Source of the DNA: Ferdinandcohnia sp047246645
GTDB lineage: Bacteria > Bacillota > Bacilli > Bacillales > Bacillaceae_L
DNA: 64,000 bases
Assembly: GCF_047246645.1 (NCBI RefSeq)
Contig: NZ_JBFOKR010000015.1
Coordinates: forward strand, 97,098-161,097
Reading direction: 5' to 3'
A program made the translations under genes and the position numbers. Under the pieces are notes generated by a model. It worked only from the letters and a program-made list of their open reading frames with translations. It made no database searches and had not been told where the DNA came from. Each line of letters opens with the position of its first letter. The stretch's first letter is position 1. Positions 25,987 to 35,061 of this stretch are shown piece by piece.

Positions 25987-27033
25987 CTAATATCCAGGGT
26001 ATTTTTTCATCCATTCTTCACTATCCTCAAATCCAGTTAAAAGATCATCTGCAACATTCGTTATTACATCATTTAGCTCGACTGCATCTTGCCATTGAGG
26101 AGGAATCCGACTTACTCCTAAATACGCACCAAGAATATTTCCTGTTATAGCACCGGTACTGTCACTGTCGCCATCGTGATTTACAGCATGGATGACTGCT
26201 TTTTCAAAGTCAGTTTCATTGACTAATGAACAATAAATTGAAATGGCTAAAGCTTCCTCAGCAACCCATCCCTCACCAAGCTGTGGAATCGCTACTAAAG
26301 GATCTCTTTCATTTTTAGAAAGAAAGATAGCTTTATGTAATAATGAACTGCACTCCTCATGTCCATCATGTTTTTCTAACTCATTTACAGCTGCAAAACA
26401 AGCTTCATTAAGATCAGAACCTTCAATAATCTTGGCTATCATATATGCTAACGTACCTGCCGCTAAATAGCCAGAAGGATGCCCATGAGTTAATGCAGCA
26501 AATTCAGTTGCATATTCAAATGCACGTTTACTATGATACACTAGCCCGGCCGGCGCAACTCGCATTACGCCACCACAGCCCTTACTATTGTTAATTGGCC
26601 TATCAATTGTTCCTTGCGTTTCACTTACTAAAGCAGATAAGCACGTGTTCCCAGGTGCCCGTTGATGAAAAAGCTCTTGAACTTGAAGTAAATATCCATC
26701 ATATATCCAATCAAACTGTTCATTTTTTGAATGTCCTTGGGTATATAGCCAACGTTGATAGGCATAATAGCCTACACTTGGTGGATGACAAATACCTTTT
26801 AGATGTCCACGTGTTTTAGCACGCAAAATCCCTTCGGCAGTAAAAAGTGTCATTTGTGTATCATCGGTTATCTCGGCAGGCTTATTCTTTGAAAATGAAA
26901 AATCCTTTATGCCATCGATTCCATAGGTACTAACAATTTCATCATAATGCATAAATTCCACTGGCCATCCCAGCGCATCGCCAATTGCTCCTCCAAGCAT
27001 ACACCCACGAAAATGGTCTTTGTTTCGTTTCAA
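25987..27033 (-). CDS. ADP-ribosylglycohydrolase family protein
   Basis: The 348-residue product has the DraG/ARH layout: GCMLGGAIGDALGWPVEF near the N-terminus, EITDDTQMTLFTAEGIL (two-metal acidic cluster), SKGCGGVMRVAPAGL, and HDGDSDSTGAITGNILGAYLG close to the C-terminus, which supplies the second metal ligand set. Such enzymes remove ADP-ribose from proteins or nucleic acids. The start is TTG 27033 after GGGAG; the TTG at 27048 lies before that site. Confidence 0.9.
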   Translation of the reverse strand: MKRNKDHFRGCMLGGAIGDALGWPVEFMHYDEIVSTYGIDGIKDFSFSKNKPAEITDDTQMTLFTAEGILRAKTRGHLKGICHPPSVGYYAYQRWLYTQGHSKNEQFDWIYDGYLLQVQELFHQRAPGNTCLSALVSETQGTIDRPINNSKGCGGVMRVAPAGLVYHSKRAFEYATEFAALTHGHPSGYLAAGTLAYMIAKIIEGSDLNEACFAAVNELEKHDGHEECSSLLHKAIFLSKNERDPLVAIPQLGEGWVAEEALAISIYCSLVNETDFEKAVIHAVNHDGDSDSTGAITGNILGAYLGVSRIPPQWQDAVELNDVITNVADDLLTGFEDSEEWMKKYPGY

Positions 27034-27116
27034 TGAGTCCACTCCCAACTGTGCTTTAACATTGAAATGTCCAATATCTATATTTTTCCTGTTTTGTACT
27101 GGTAAGTCAACTAAAA

Positions 27117-27138
27117 AAGACCTTGTTAAAAGGTCTTT
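27117..27138 (-). terminator. Terminator after DUF3231 copy 2
   Basis: AAAGACCTT and AAGGTCTTT arms; the minus strand continues into a T-rich tract after the stem. Confidence 0.7.
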
Positions 27139-28147
27139 ATTTTTGATCTGCTAGTTTTTTTCGATCATCGAAGGTAGGTGGCTGTTCCAACCATCCGTTA
27201 TTTATCATGATATTAACACCGTCTTCTGCATATTTAGCGATCTCAGCTATCATCATCGCGTATTTCACGCCAAGATCTCTTCTTTGAGATAAAGAAAACG
27301 CGGCACCGTAATAACCAGAGGCGGTTGATATTAAACTAATAATTTGGAAGAGCATTAATTTATCAGAAAAAGGAGCAACTGTTGAATTAGTAACCTCAGC
27401 ATCATGTTTAGGCGGTGATGGTAAATTACTCTCAGACATTAATATTCCAAGAGTATCAAAATGCTTATCACAAAGCTGTTCTCCTCTTTGTAGATACTCC
27501 TTAATTTCTTTAGAATGTACTACTTGAGCAAATCCGATTTCTAATACAATCTTAACAATATTCTTCTGCATATTAAAGAAAATCCCGCTTACTTCAATTG
27601 CATTTAAAGGTCTTCTATCGCCAAACCATCCTGTTAAAAAGCTCTGCTTTTGCACAAAATCTGCTCTTTCAGGAGCATTTAGATGTGGCGGTCTTGTTAA
27701 GATTCCTTTTTCCAACAGGATAGTTAACGCTTTTCTGTACAGTTCTATCGTTTCTTGATGGCATTTTGAAAAATATTCGACCTGATCATCACGAATACAA
27801 GTAGTTAAAGCACCAGTATAACCAACTAACCCGTGAATGGACATGATGTGCATATATATAAGTAAAAACTTATCAGAAAACAATGGCGGAGCCTCTAGAT
27901 TTACATCTTCCATAGAAAAACCAACTGGTATTGGGTAATTTTCTTCTTTGAGAAATCTCGATATACTTTTGATATGCGAATTTGCTAAATCTAACGCATA
28001 TTCGAGAACTGATTTTATTTCTTGGTCTTCACAGTATTTTATAAAATGAGTTAAAAGGCATACAGACATGCTATCATTCACATATTGAGACCATAGGTTT
28101 GCGATTTCCGTTGAGGTTAAGCGAACATGTCTCTTCATATCAGTCAT
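27137..28147 (-). CDS. DUF3231 family protein, copy 2
   Basis: The 336-residue paralogue of 11542-12549 and 30353-31390. Both halves are present: LTSTEIANLWSQYVNDSMS near residue 10 and LNAIEVSGIFFNMQKNIV near 180, with FPIPVGFSMEDV-like and APFSDKLMLFQI motifs and the tail NGWLEQPPTFDDRKKLA. GGAGG lies nine bases before the ATG. The family is poorly studied; dispersion of three copies in 20 kb suggests duplication. Confidence 0.85.
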   Translation of the reverse strand: MTDMKRHVRLTSTEIANLWSQYVNDSMSVCLLTHFIKYCEDQEIKSVLEYALDLANSHIKSISRFLKEENYPIPVGFSMEDVNLEAPPLFSDKFLLIYMHIMSIHGLVGYTGALTTCIRDDQVEYFSKCHQETIELYRKALTILLEKGILTRPPHLNAPERADFVQKQSFLTGWFGDRRPLNAIEVSGIFFNMQKNIVKIVLEIGFAQVVHSKEIKEYLQRGEQLCDKHFDTLGILMSESNLPSPPKHDAEVTNSTVAPFSDKLMLFQIISLISTASGYYGAAFSLSQRRDLGVKYAMMIAEIAKYAEDGVNIMINNGWLEQPPTFDDRKKLADQK

Positions 28148-28349
28148 AAATGGGGACCTCCAAATTGCTTGTGCTTCTCACTCCCAATAGTTTACATTAT
28201 TTTAAATAAAATATACTTTTCTTATCCAAATTGAGGCCAATATACTATTCTTTTCTCAACATCTACTCATGATTTTTCAACAATTAGCTAACAATACTTA
28301 TATGCAGAGCCATACGCTCAGCATAAAAAATCAATGTGGAGGGATAACT

Positions 28350-28469
28350 TTGAATATTCTATTTCGTCTATTCCCAGCGTTGTTTTATTTCATTGTAAAA
28401 GTCGCTATCTATAGCAGAAGATTAACACAAATGCTAGGTCGCCTATTACGCGTACCTGCAATTGCGTAA
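28350..28469 (+). CDS. Short hydrophobic/basic peptide (39 aa)
   Basis: A TTG start with GGAGGG upstream gives a 39-residue peptide (MNILFRLFPALFYFIVKVAI...LRVPAIA) with one hydrophobic helix and several arginines. A strong terminator follows 40 bases after the stop. The combination of ribosome site, compact size and dedicated terminator supports expression. It resembles membrane-active or toxin-like peptides in composition only; no family assigned. Confidence 0.5.
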   Translation: MNILFRLFPALFYFIVKVAIYSRRLTQMLGRLLRVPAIA

Positions 28470-28508
28470 TCATGAATATTCAAAGAAACATGTCTAATTC
28501 TCATTGAT

Positions 28509-28543
28509 GTAAAAGGTAAGCCTAGTGTGCTTACCTTTTTTAC
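28509..28543 (+). terminator. Terminator of the small peptide gene
   Basis: GTAAAAGGTAAGC and GCTTACCTTTTTTAC arms with a seven-base loop form a strong intrinsic terminator. Confidence 0.85.
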
Positions 28544-28631
28544 ATTGGTACCCTATCTGTAGACAATATGGATTCTTCCTTTCTATTGCTAATTTTCTTC
28601 TTAAACCCAACTGCATAATTAAAAGCAAATC

Positions 28632-28667
28632 AAAAAGACTAGGATTTTACATTCCCCTAGTCTTTTT
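28632..28667 (-). terminator. Terminator on the minus strand
   Basis: AAAAAGACTAGG and CCTAGTCTTTTT arms, loop of 12 bases, overlapping the end of the small decayed frame at 28647-28756. Confidence 0.75.
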
Positions 28668-28756
28668 CCACAAAATACCCTCTGTCGAAACTTTATCTAC
28701 ACCTAAACCAAAGTATCCGGCCAATCCTGCCTGGTAAATTCCCCATTTAATTTCAT
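28647..28756 (-). pseudogene. Possible small frameshifted gene
   Basis: An ATG with GAGG upstream starts MKLNGEFTRQDWPDTLV and then stops. A different frame immediately continues GVDKVSTEGILWKKTRGM to a stop inside a strong terminator. Ribosome site, peptide-like composition in both frames and a terminator suggest a frameshifted small gene or the end of a longer lost one. Low certainty. Confidence 0.3.
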
Positions 28757-28815
28757 TACATCATATCCTCTTTTTCATACTTTTATGTTTTACGTCCTCA
28801 TTCCCCAACTTTTCT

Positions 28816-29271
28816 TTAGCCTGTAAACTCCATAAAGTGACTTGAATTTGGATAAAGATTCCCCTTTGTAAATCCGAGTGAAGAATAAAATTTATCACCT
28901 TGTTCAGTATCTGTATTAAGCACTAAAACTTTATAATGTCTTTTCGCTTCATCCATGAGCCTTTTTACCAAAAGGCTTCCTATACCTTTTCTCCTATACT
29001 CTTCACAAACATAAAACCTTCTCACCCTGCCAATATATTGTCCATTTGAAAATGGGTCTTTATTTAAACCACCAATAGCAACAAGTACACCTTCTTCATT
29101 AAACACACCAAATAAACCTTCTCCGCAATGGTCAAAAGTATTACTGCCGTTTCTATAATCATTTATTAATCTTTCTACAAAACGAAAACCCTCTTGCTTA
29201 CTTTGATTTACTATAATATCCAAATCAAAATTCAACAGATTGTTGATTTGCTTTACCTCATATTTCTCCAT
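28816..29271 (-). CDS. GNAT family N-acetyltransferase
   Basis: The 151-residue product shows the GNAT core: GVLVAIGGLNKDPF (beta4 region), RVRRFYVCEEYRRKGIGSLL with the R-x-x-G-x-G/S pantetheine loop (RRKGIG), and VLVLNTDTEQGDKFYSSLGF. It transfers acetyl from acetyl-CoA to an unknown amine. GAGGGG precedes the ATG. Monocistronic. Confidence 0.88.
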   Translation of the reverse strand: MEKYEVKQINNLLNFDLDIIVNQSKQEGFRFVERLINDYRNGSNTFDHCGEGLFGVFNEEGVLVAIGGLNKDPFSNGQYIGRVRRFYVCEEYRRKGIGSLLVKRLMDEAKRHYKVLVLNTDTEQGDKFYSSLGFTKGNLYPNSSHFMEFTG

Positions 29272-29379
29272 ATTTATCCCCTCAAATAGCTAGTGCAACA
29301 AAATGGTGCCTAATCTGTACTCATTAACATGACACACATTTCTAGATTATTTTTCACATTATTTTTTTCAACTTCTGTC

Positions 29380-29739
29380 TCAATCCCATCTAAAGTCATA
29401 TGTATTTTTTTCAACATTAATTTTCTTATCATCTACTAGCAAAGTATTGTGGTCAATCCAACGAACTTCACCCAAGTCTGGTTTAAACCATAGAACATTC
29501 TTTTTCTTAGAAGTAGTTACTTCCTCCAATTCCCCTATGTAGCTGTAATCAGACTTTACTAACACTCCTCCGTATAAATAAACGTTGAGTTTATATTTGT
29601 GATCTGGGGATGTTATTTCATAAACTTTTTGATGTCCTGTTAAGGAAACACTACTCAGGCTAGGATAGTAGACTAACTTTACTTTAACGAGAGAAGCAAC
29701 TAATAGAAATAATAATATTGCTTTTATTTTAATTTTCAT
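29380..29739 (-). CDS. DUF5412-like protein, short paralogue
   Basis: The 119-residue product has one N-terminal hydrophobic helix (MKIKIKAILLFLLVASLVKV) and a soluble domain with ITSPDHKYKLNVYLYGGVL, KKNVLWFKPDLG and EVRWIDHNTLLVDDKKIN. This matches the C-terminal half of the protein at 21155-21679. It is likely extracytoplasmic. Tiny membrane frames lie upstream, echoing the first locus. Function unknown. Confidence 0.65.
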   Translation of the reverse strand: MKIKIKAILLFLLVASLVKVKLVYYPSLSSVSLTGHQKVYEITSPDHKYKLNVYLYGGVLVKSDYSYIGELEEVTTSKKKNVLWFKPDLGEVRWIDHNTLLVDDKKINVEKNTYDFRWD

Positions 29740-29964
29740 TCATTTTGTCACCTTCAAACTAATACTCCAGAGAGATTTATTTAAATGTACTAAATAATAC
29801 AAAAATTAAAGATATCATTGTTCCCCTTATTCAACAGTCCTTCTTTGTAAGTTCAGAACAATAGACTCTTACATTCCTGATAAAAACATTGCAAATATAA
29901 ACATAAGAAATATCAAAAATGACCCTATTAAAACTAGCATACCAATTTTGATTTATGTCCTTTA

Positions 29965-30123
29965 CTAATAGAAAACGACAGAAGTGATTAAACCTATACA
30001 TGCAATTAATATACTTAATTTTGCTGGAACTGACTCAGGTAATCTTGCCCGTATTGTACTAAAGAAAAGTAGAAAGAAAAGTATTTGTGATACTAATAAA
30101 ATATATAAAACTTTTTTAATCAT
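29965..30123 (-). CDS. Small membrane peptide (52 aa)
   Basis: A frame of 52 codons encodes MIKKVLYILLVSQILFFLLF, then a short polar RARLPESVPAKL loop and a second helix ending VVFY. AAAAGG abuts the ATG, so initiation may be weak. A further 23-codon frame (MLVLIGSFLIFLMFIFAMFL...) lies downstream at 29869-29940. Together they resemble the small membrane genes upstream of the other DUF5412 gene. Confidence 0.45.
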   Translation of the reverse strand: MIKKVLYILLVSQILFFLLFFSTIRARLPESVPAKLSILIACIGLITSVVFY

Positions 30124-30278
30124 CCTTTTAAAGCAGCTCACTTAATTTCATAATTAAGTTTAATGCAGCTCGTATCGTTTTACAATAAAAAAGTATTTCA
30201 ATTCAATGCATAAATTAAGAATAGATAATATAAATGGTTATATAGTCAATAGCCATGCTAAATTAAATCAATAAAAAT

Positions 30279-30309
30279 GGAGTATGAATTTCTTACTAAT
30301 TCATACTCC
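30279..30309 (-). terminator. Terminator after DUF3231 copy 3
   Basis: GGAGTATGAATT and AATTCATACTCC arms with a seven-base loop; the minus strand then reads ATTTTTATTG. Confidence 0.8.
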
Positions 30310-30352
30310 AATTATTATGATATTTCTCAATCACTTCAAGGACTGTTTCACC

Positions 30353-31390
30353 TTATTCTGAGGAAATATTTTCACGGTCTACCGCAGATGGTGGCCGCTC
30401 CATCCAACCATTATCTATTAGAATATTCGCACCATCCTCCGCATATCTGGCAACATCACTAATCGACTGAGCATACATGAGACCAATGTCTCTTCGCCCA
30501 TTAAGTGACATTGAATTTCCAAAATGTCTGATTTTTATGTTGAACATATCAACCTTGTGAAACAACATAATCTTATCAGAAAAAGGAGAGGCATTTGAAG
30601 TTGTTACTAAATGATCTAATAAAGATGGTGCAGGTAAATTTTCATTTTGTAGCTTTTTTTGATACATTTGTATTTCCTTATCTGTTATCTTAATGCCTCT
30701 ATGTAAAAACTCACGAACATTACTATTTCTCGCTACTTGACTAAATCCTATTAGTAACGCCTTACTCGTCGTATTATTCTCCATATTATCATAAAGGTGG
30801 GTAATTTCCATTGCATGTAAAGGTCGTATCTCTCCAAAGAAACCATTCAAGAATTTTTGCTTATGTACAAAATTAACGTTTTCGGGAACAGGTATTTCTG
30901 GAGGTTTTATGATAAACCCTTTATTCATTAATACAAGATTTATCTGCTGTATGAACAATTCAGTATACTTATTACAATGTGAAAACAGTTCTCTAATGTC
31001 GTCCCGCATTACCAGAGGAATTGCTACTGCATATAAACTTAGACCTGCTTTTGCTGCGTATTTTAAATAATGCACGTAAAATTCGTCTTCAAATAATCTA
31101 GGTGCTTTTAGATAGACATCATCCTCAGTAAATCCAACAGGAATAGGGAACTTTTCCTTTGTAAAAATGTCTTTAATCCGATTCATAAAATCAACAGTGA
31201 GGTTATAACCGTTCTCTAAAAGTATTTTAATATCTTTATCTTCAACATGCTTAAGGTAATAACTTAGTATCCGATTTGACATACTGTTTCCCATATAGGT
31301 AGACCAAAGCTTAGCCATTTCAGCAGATGTCAAACGCTGATCTTTATTAAGTTTTCCAGACGTTACATTAATCGGTTTTATCAGTTCCAT
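30353..31390 (-). CDS. DUF3231 family protein, copy 3
   Basis: The 345-residue paralogue starts MELIKPINVTSGKLNKDQRL, with AGGGG upstream. The two halves LTSAEMAKLWSTYMGNSMS and LHAMEITHLYDNMENNTT, the FPIPVGFTEDDV and ASPFSDKIMLFHKV motifs and the C-terminal NGWMERPPSAVDRENI tail mirror the other two copies. It is the most divergent by eye, with a longer N-terminus. Helical bundle, cytoplasmic, function unknown. Confidence 0.85.
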   Translation of the reverse strand: MELIKPINVTSGKLNKDQRLTSAEMAKLWSTYMGNSMSNRILSYYLKHVEDKDIKILLENGYNLTVDFMNRIKDIFTKEKFPIPVGFTEDDVYLKAPRLFEDEFYVHYLKYAAKAGLSLYAVAIPLVMRDDIRELFSHCNKYTELFIQQINLVLMNKGFIIKPPEIPVPENVNFVHKQKFLNGFFGEIRPLHAMEITHLYDNMENNTTSKALLIGFSQVARNSNVREFLHRGIKITDKEIQMYQKKLQNENLPAPSLLDHLVTTSNASPFSDKIMLFHKVDMFNIKIRHFGNSMSLNGRRDIGLMYAQSISDVARYAEDGANILIDNGWMERPPSAVDRENISSE

Positions 31391-31486
31391 GATATTCCCC
31401 TACTTTTTCAACATAAATTGTGTTAGTTTTCATGTTTTATACACTACTATTTTTGTCTAAGCTGTTTTTTCTATACCCATAAAAAA

Positions 31487-31527
31487 GGAAAACAGTAACA
31501 ATCTCAATTGGAAAGATACTGTTTTCC
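31487..31527 (-). terminator. Terminator after the acyl-CoA synthetase locus
   Basis: GGAAAACAGTA and TACTGTTTTCC arms; on the minus strand a TTTTTT run follows. Confidence 0.75.
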
Positions 31528-31608
31528 TCTCATCCTATAGATGTTTTCGATTTAGTTCCACTTCAAACAACATTGATAGCAGGTGAATGATAGCAACAAT
31601 TTTTTTAT

Positions 31609-33199
31609 TTAATTTACAAATTTCTCTTTTCCTTCCCAGTACTCTTTTCGCAAATGTACTTTCTGTATCTTTCCTGAAGCTGTTTTAGGTAATTCATTTG
31701 TAAAGACTATTTTCGTTGGTGCCTTAAAATGAGCAAGCCTGCTACGAGAAAATGCGATTAGTTCGTCTTCAGTAACCTCATGTCCATCACGAACAACTAC
31801 TATCGCCTGAGGAGTCTCTCCCCATTTTTCATGAGGAACTGAAATAACAGCAACTTCAAGAACAGCCGGGTGATCGTATAAAACTCCTTCTACTTCAATT
31901 GAAGAGATATTTTCACCGCCACTAATTATTATGTCTTTTTTACGATCAGCAATTTCTATATTTCCCTCTTCATCGACAACCGCCATATCACCCGTATGAT
32001 AATACCCATCACGAATGACTTCATCAGTTCCTTCACGGTTGTTTAAGTATCCTTCCATAACTGTGTTACTTCGAACAATGACTTCACCGATCTCTTTTCC
32101 ATCTTGCGCAACATCATCTCCAAATTCGTTTACAACCCGAACGTCACTACCGATAAATTCATAACCCGCTTTCGCTTTCAGACGATATTTTTCATCCTTA
32201 GAAAGATTATTTTGAGTGTCACGAATAATTGAGGTTGTTATGAGAGGTGCTGCTTCTGTCATCCCATAAACCTGTATGAACTCCCAATTCAATTCTTCTT
32301 CAACCCGCTTTACGAACGCTGGTGGTGGAGCTGATCCGGCTATTACAATTCGAATATCTTGGCCCTGCTTAGTAAATCCGTTTGTACCAGCGTGCTGCAA
32401 CAAACTATTAAGAACAGTTGGTGCCATATGCATGACGGTAACCTTGTATTTGTCAATCTTGCGGAAAATTTCATCTGGACGCACTCTTCGTAGACAAACT
32501 TGAGTAGCACCGTTAGCTGTATAGTAAAATGGAGAACCCCAACCATTCACATGAAACATAGGAAGGATATGAAGAAGTGTGTCACGGTCAGACACGCGCA
32601 AGTGGTGCATAGTTGTAAGAGCATGAAGATAATTACTACGATGAGAAAGCATAACTCCCTTTGGTTTTCCGGTCGTGCCGCTCGTATAAAGAAGTGTCGC
32701 AATATCCTTTTCATCCATATTAGGGCGTTCTATAGGATCTTTTTCAAATCGGGATAACCAATCTTCATAAGAAATCGTCCATTCAGAATCCCCCATTTGT
32801 CCATGAACAATAATCTTCTCAACCGTCGTTAATTGATCACGGATCGGTTCGATATTAGACAATAATTCATGATCAACAAATAAAATTTTTCGTTTCACTG
32901 TGATTCAATATGTACGAATAATCCGTAGGAATTAAGCGGGTGTTAAGCGGTACAATAACGGCCCCTATTTGAAAAACACCATAGAAGCCTTCAAACATCT
33001 CTGAGGTATTCGGTGCAAGATAAGCCACTCGGTCACCCTTGGAAACTCCTAAATGCTGAAGCCCTCTAGAAAGCCGATTCTTTCTCTCATTTACTTCTGC
33101 ATACGTAAAGCTTTTTTCATCATCGATTAGCGCCGTTTTCTCCCCATACAACTTAACGGCCCGATCTAAAAATTGAGATAACAGTAGTGGTACGTACAT
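31609..33199 (-). pseudogene. Acyl-CoA synthetase split by a one-base frameshift
   Basis: The N-terminal frame (start 33199, MYVPLLLSQFLDRAVKLYGE) runs to SYILNHSETK and then hits a stop at about 32873. The downstream frame carries all remaining AMP-binding motifs: TLLYTSGTTGKPKGVMLSHR, VYGMTEAAPL, GYYHTGDMAVVD and ADRKKDIIISGGENISSIEV, ending with ASGKIQKVHLRK. Removing one A from the AAAAA run near 32889 rejoins the frames as SETK-ILFVDHE. The intact protein would be about 530 residues. Either a true mutation or a homopolymer sequencing error; the rest of the gene is perfectly conserved. Confidence 0.88.
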
Positions 33200-33464
33200 T
33201 TCCCAAATCCCCCTTATAGATTACTAAATGCGCATTTTTCGTAAAACTGCAAACTAAATATTTCGACTCTTTTAAATTATATGAAATATTTTCTGTGTTT
33301 TCAAACAGTTGTGATGTCATTTTTGTGAAAGATTGATTTTGGATGGTATTTATAATAAAAGGAGATATATTGTTTTTATGAACTCAGCTTCCTATTTTGT
33401 CTACCATATGTTGCTATGTGACTTTCGGGACGACCTCTACTGGTTGAATGGCTGATAGAACTAT

Positions 33465-33925
33465 TCTTATCGACCAACATCCCTCCACTCTCCACTTCTC
33501 GGGCGATTAGAATACCTCTCATCAATCGAGATTCCTTCTCTCTCCAATTCTCGGGCGATTAGAACACCTCTTATCGACCGAGATTCCTTCTCTTTCCAAT
33601 TCTCGGGCGATTAGAACACCTCTNNNNNNNNNNNNNNNNNNNNNNNNNNNNNNNNNNNNNNNNNNNNNNNNNNNNNNNNNNNNNNNNNNNNNNNNNNNNN
33701 NNNNNNNNNNNNNNNNNNNNNNNTCTTATCGACCGAGATTCCTTCTCTTTCCAATTCTCGGGCGATTAGAACACCTCTTATCGACCGAGATTCCTTCTCT
33801 CTCCAATTCTCGGGCGATTAGAACACCTCTTATCGACCGAGATACCTTCTCTCTCCAATTCTCGGACGATTAGAACACCTCTTATCGACCGAGATTCCTT
33901 CTCTTTCCAATTCTCGGGCGATTAG
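33465..33925. repeat. 52-bp tandem repeat array
   Basis: Seven visible units of exactly 52 bp lie at 33465, 33517, 33569 (left of the gap) and 33724, 33776, 33828, 33880 (right, the last partial). Each contains TTATCGACCGAGA and, 17 bases on, TCTCGGGCGATTA, which are 11/13 complementary and could fold as a hairpin. The period is not a multiple of three, so it does not encode a repeated peptide. The left-most units are the most diverged. Confidence 0.92.
33624..33723. other. Run of 100 Ns (assembly gap) inside the repeat
   Basis: Exactly 100 N characters interrupt the tandem array. Sequence on both sides is repeat unit, so the gap is most likely a collapsed or unresolved stretch of further copies. 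True length is unknown. Confidence 0.97.
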
Positions 33926-34008
33926 CCGTCTCTCACTGAACAAAAACACACCTCTCACCACTTCACCGGCAATCAACACCACACTCAATAATCTACACAA
34001 ACAAAAAA

Positions 34009-34031
34009 GACACCTGCCAAAAACAGGTATC
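34009..34031 (-). terminator. Terminator after the alpha/beta hydrolase gene
   Basis: GACACCTG and CAGGTATC arms (one G-T pair); on the minus strand the stem is followed by TTTTTTG. Confidence 0.75.
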
Positions 34032-34036
34032 TCCTA

Positions 34037-35002
34037 CTAACTAATATACTCCCCAACAAACTCCCAAATCGTGTTCCAGTAAGTCTCAGGGTTTACTTTT
34101 TCTGCTTCTCCATGACCGGCACCAGGGATGATAAGTTTGTCTTTTTCAACATTGGCTGCTTCATATACCTCGTCTAGCATTTCATAAGGCACGAAGGTAT
34201 CTGCATCGCCATGTATAAACAATGTTGGTGTTTCACTTTTTTTAATTTGCTCAAGTGATGATGCTTCAGCTAAATCATACCCGGCACGAATATTCGTAAC
34301 CGTGTTCGCAGCATTAATAACAGGAAACGGAGGTAGTCCAAATAAATCGTCAAGCTGATAAACAAAGATATCCTTTACAGTGGAATAGCCGCAATCCTCT
34401 ACAATAACCTTAACATTGCTTGGAATGTCTTCACCAGATGTCATCATAACGGTTGCTGCGCCCATCGACACACCAAATAGAGCAATTTCTGCTTCTGGAT
34501 CCTTTTTCAGTACTTCATCTATCCAAAGCAGCATGTCTTTTCGATCATGCCAGCCCATACCGATATAATCTCCCTCGCTTTTGCCATGACCACGTAAATC
34601 AGGAGCTAGCACATTGTAGCCTTGCTCGTAAAAGTTTCGGACATAGCGGATCATATGTGTACTATTGCTTGTATAACCGTGGACAACAATCGCCCATTTG
34701 TTAGAATTATCTTCCTGTTCATACACATATCCGTTTAACTTCAACTTCAACTTATCTTCAGAAACCACTGTTAAAGTCGATGGTTCATGATCTTTCTTAA
34801 ACTCTGCATCAGCGATTTCGTTTACTTCCACTAGGTCAGCTGACACTGCTTCCGTTTCTTCAAGATGTGGATTATCCTCCAGAAATTCTTTTTCCTGATT
34901 CGCATTCAATGCAAAGTTGTAAAAATAATTCCCTACAAATCCATATGCCACTACTAAAAGTACAACAAAAATTCCTGCAGCAATTCCCCACTTTATCTTC
35001 AT
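34037..35002 (-). CDS. Membrane-anchored alpha/beta hydrolase
   Basis: The 321-residue product starts MKIKWGIAAGIFVVLLVVAY after GAGGTAG. One N-terminal helix anchors an external alpha/beta hydrolase domain. The nucleophile elbow is GVSMGAATV, the acid is in FIHGDADTFVPYE and the histidine in GAGHGEAEK; VVHGYTSNS supplies the oxyanion region. It resembles YqkD-type hydrolases of bacilli. Substrate unknown. It lies downstream of the amidase gene but beyond a hairpin. Confidence 0.88.
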   Translation of the reverse strand: MKIKWGIAAGIFVVLLVVAYGFVGNYFYNFALNANQEKEFLEDNPHLEETEAVSADLVEVNEIADAEFKKDHEPSTLTVVSEDKLKLKLNGYVYEQEDNSNKWAIVVHGYTSNSTHMIRYVRNFYEQGYNVLAPDLRGHGKSEGDYIGMGWHDRKDMLLWIDEVLKKDPEAEIALFGVSMGAATVMMTSGEDIPSNVKVIVEDCGYSTVKDIFVYQLDDLFGLPPFPVINAANTVTNIRAGYDLAEASSLEQIKKSETPTLFIHGDADTFVPYEMLDEVYEAANVEKDKLIIPGAGHGEAEKVNPETYWNTIWEFVGEYIS

Positions 35003-35033
35003 TTCTCTACTACCTCTTTTCTCTTTCATTAAC

Positions 35034-35061
35034 AAAAGCATGTGAGTTTCCACATGCTTTT
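35034..35061 (-). terminator. Hairpin between amidase and hydrolase genes
   Basis: AAAAGCATGTG and CACATGCTTTT arms with a six-base loop directly follow the amidase stop; partial read-through into the hydrolase gene is possible. Confidence 0.75.

Noticed and set aside
33200..33460. Intergenic DNA between the synthetase locus and the repeat array
   Set aside because: Only degenerate words similar to the repeat unit near 33425; no gene or site is supported.
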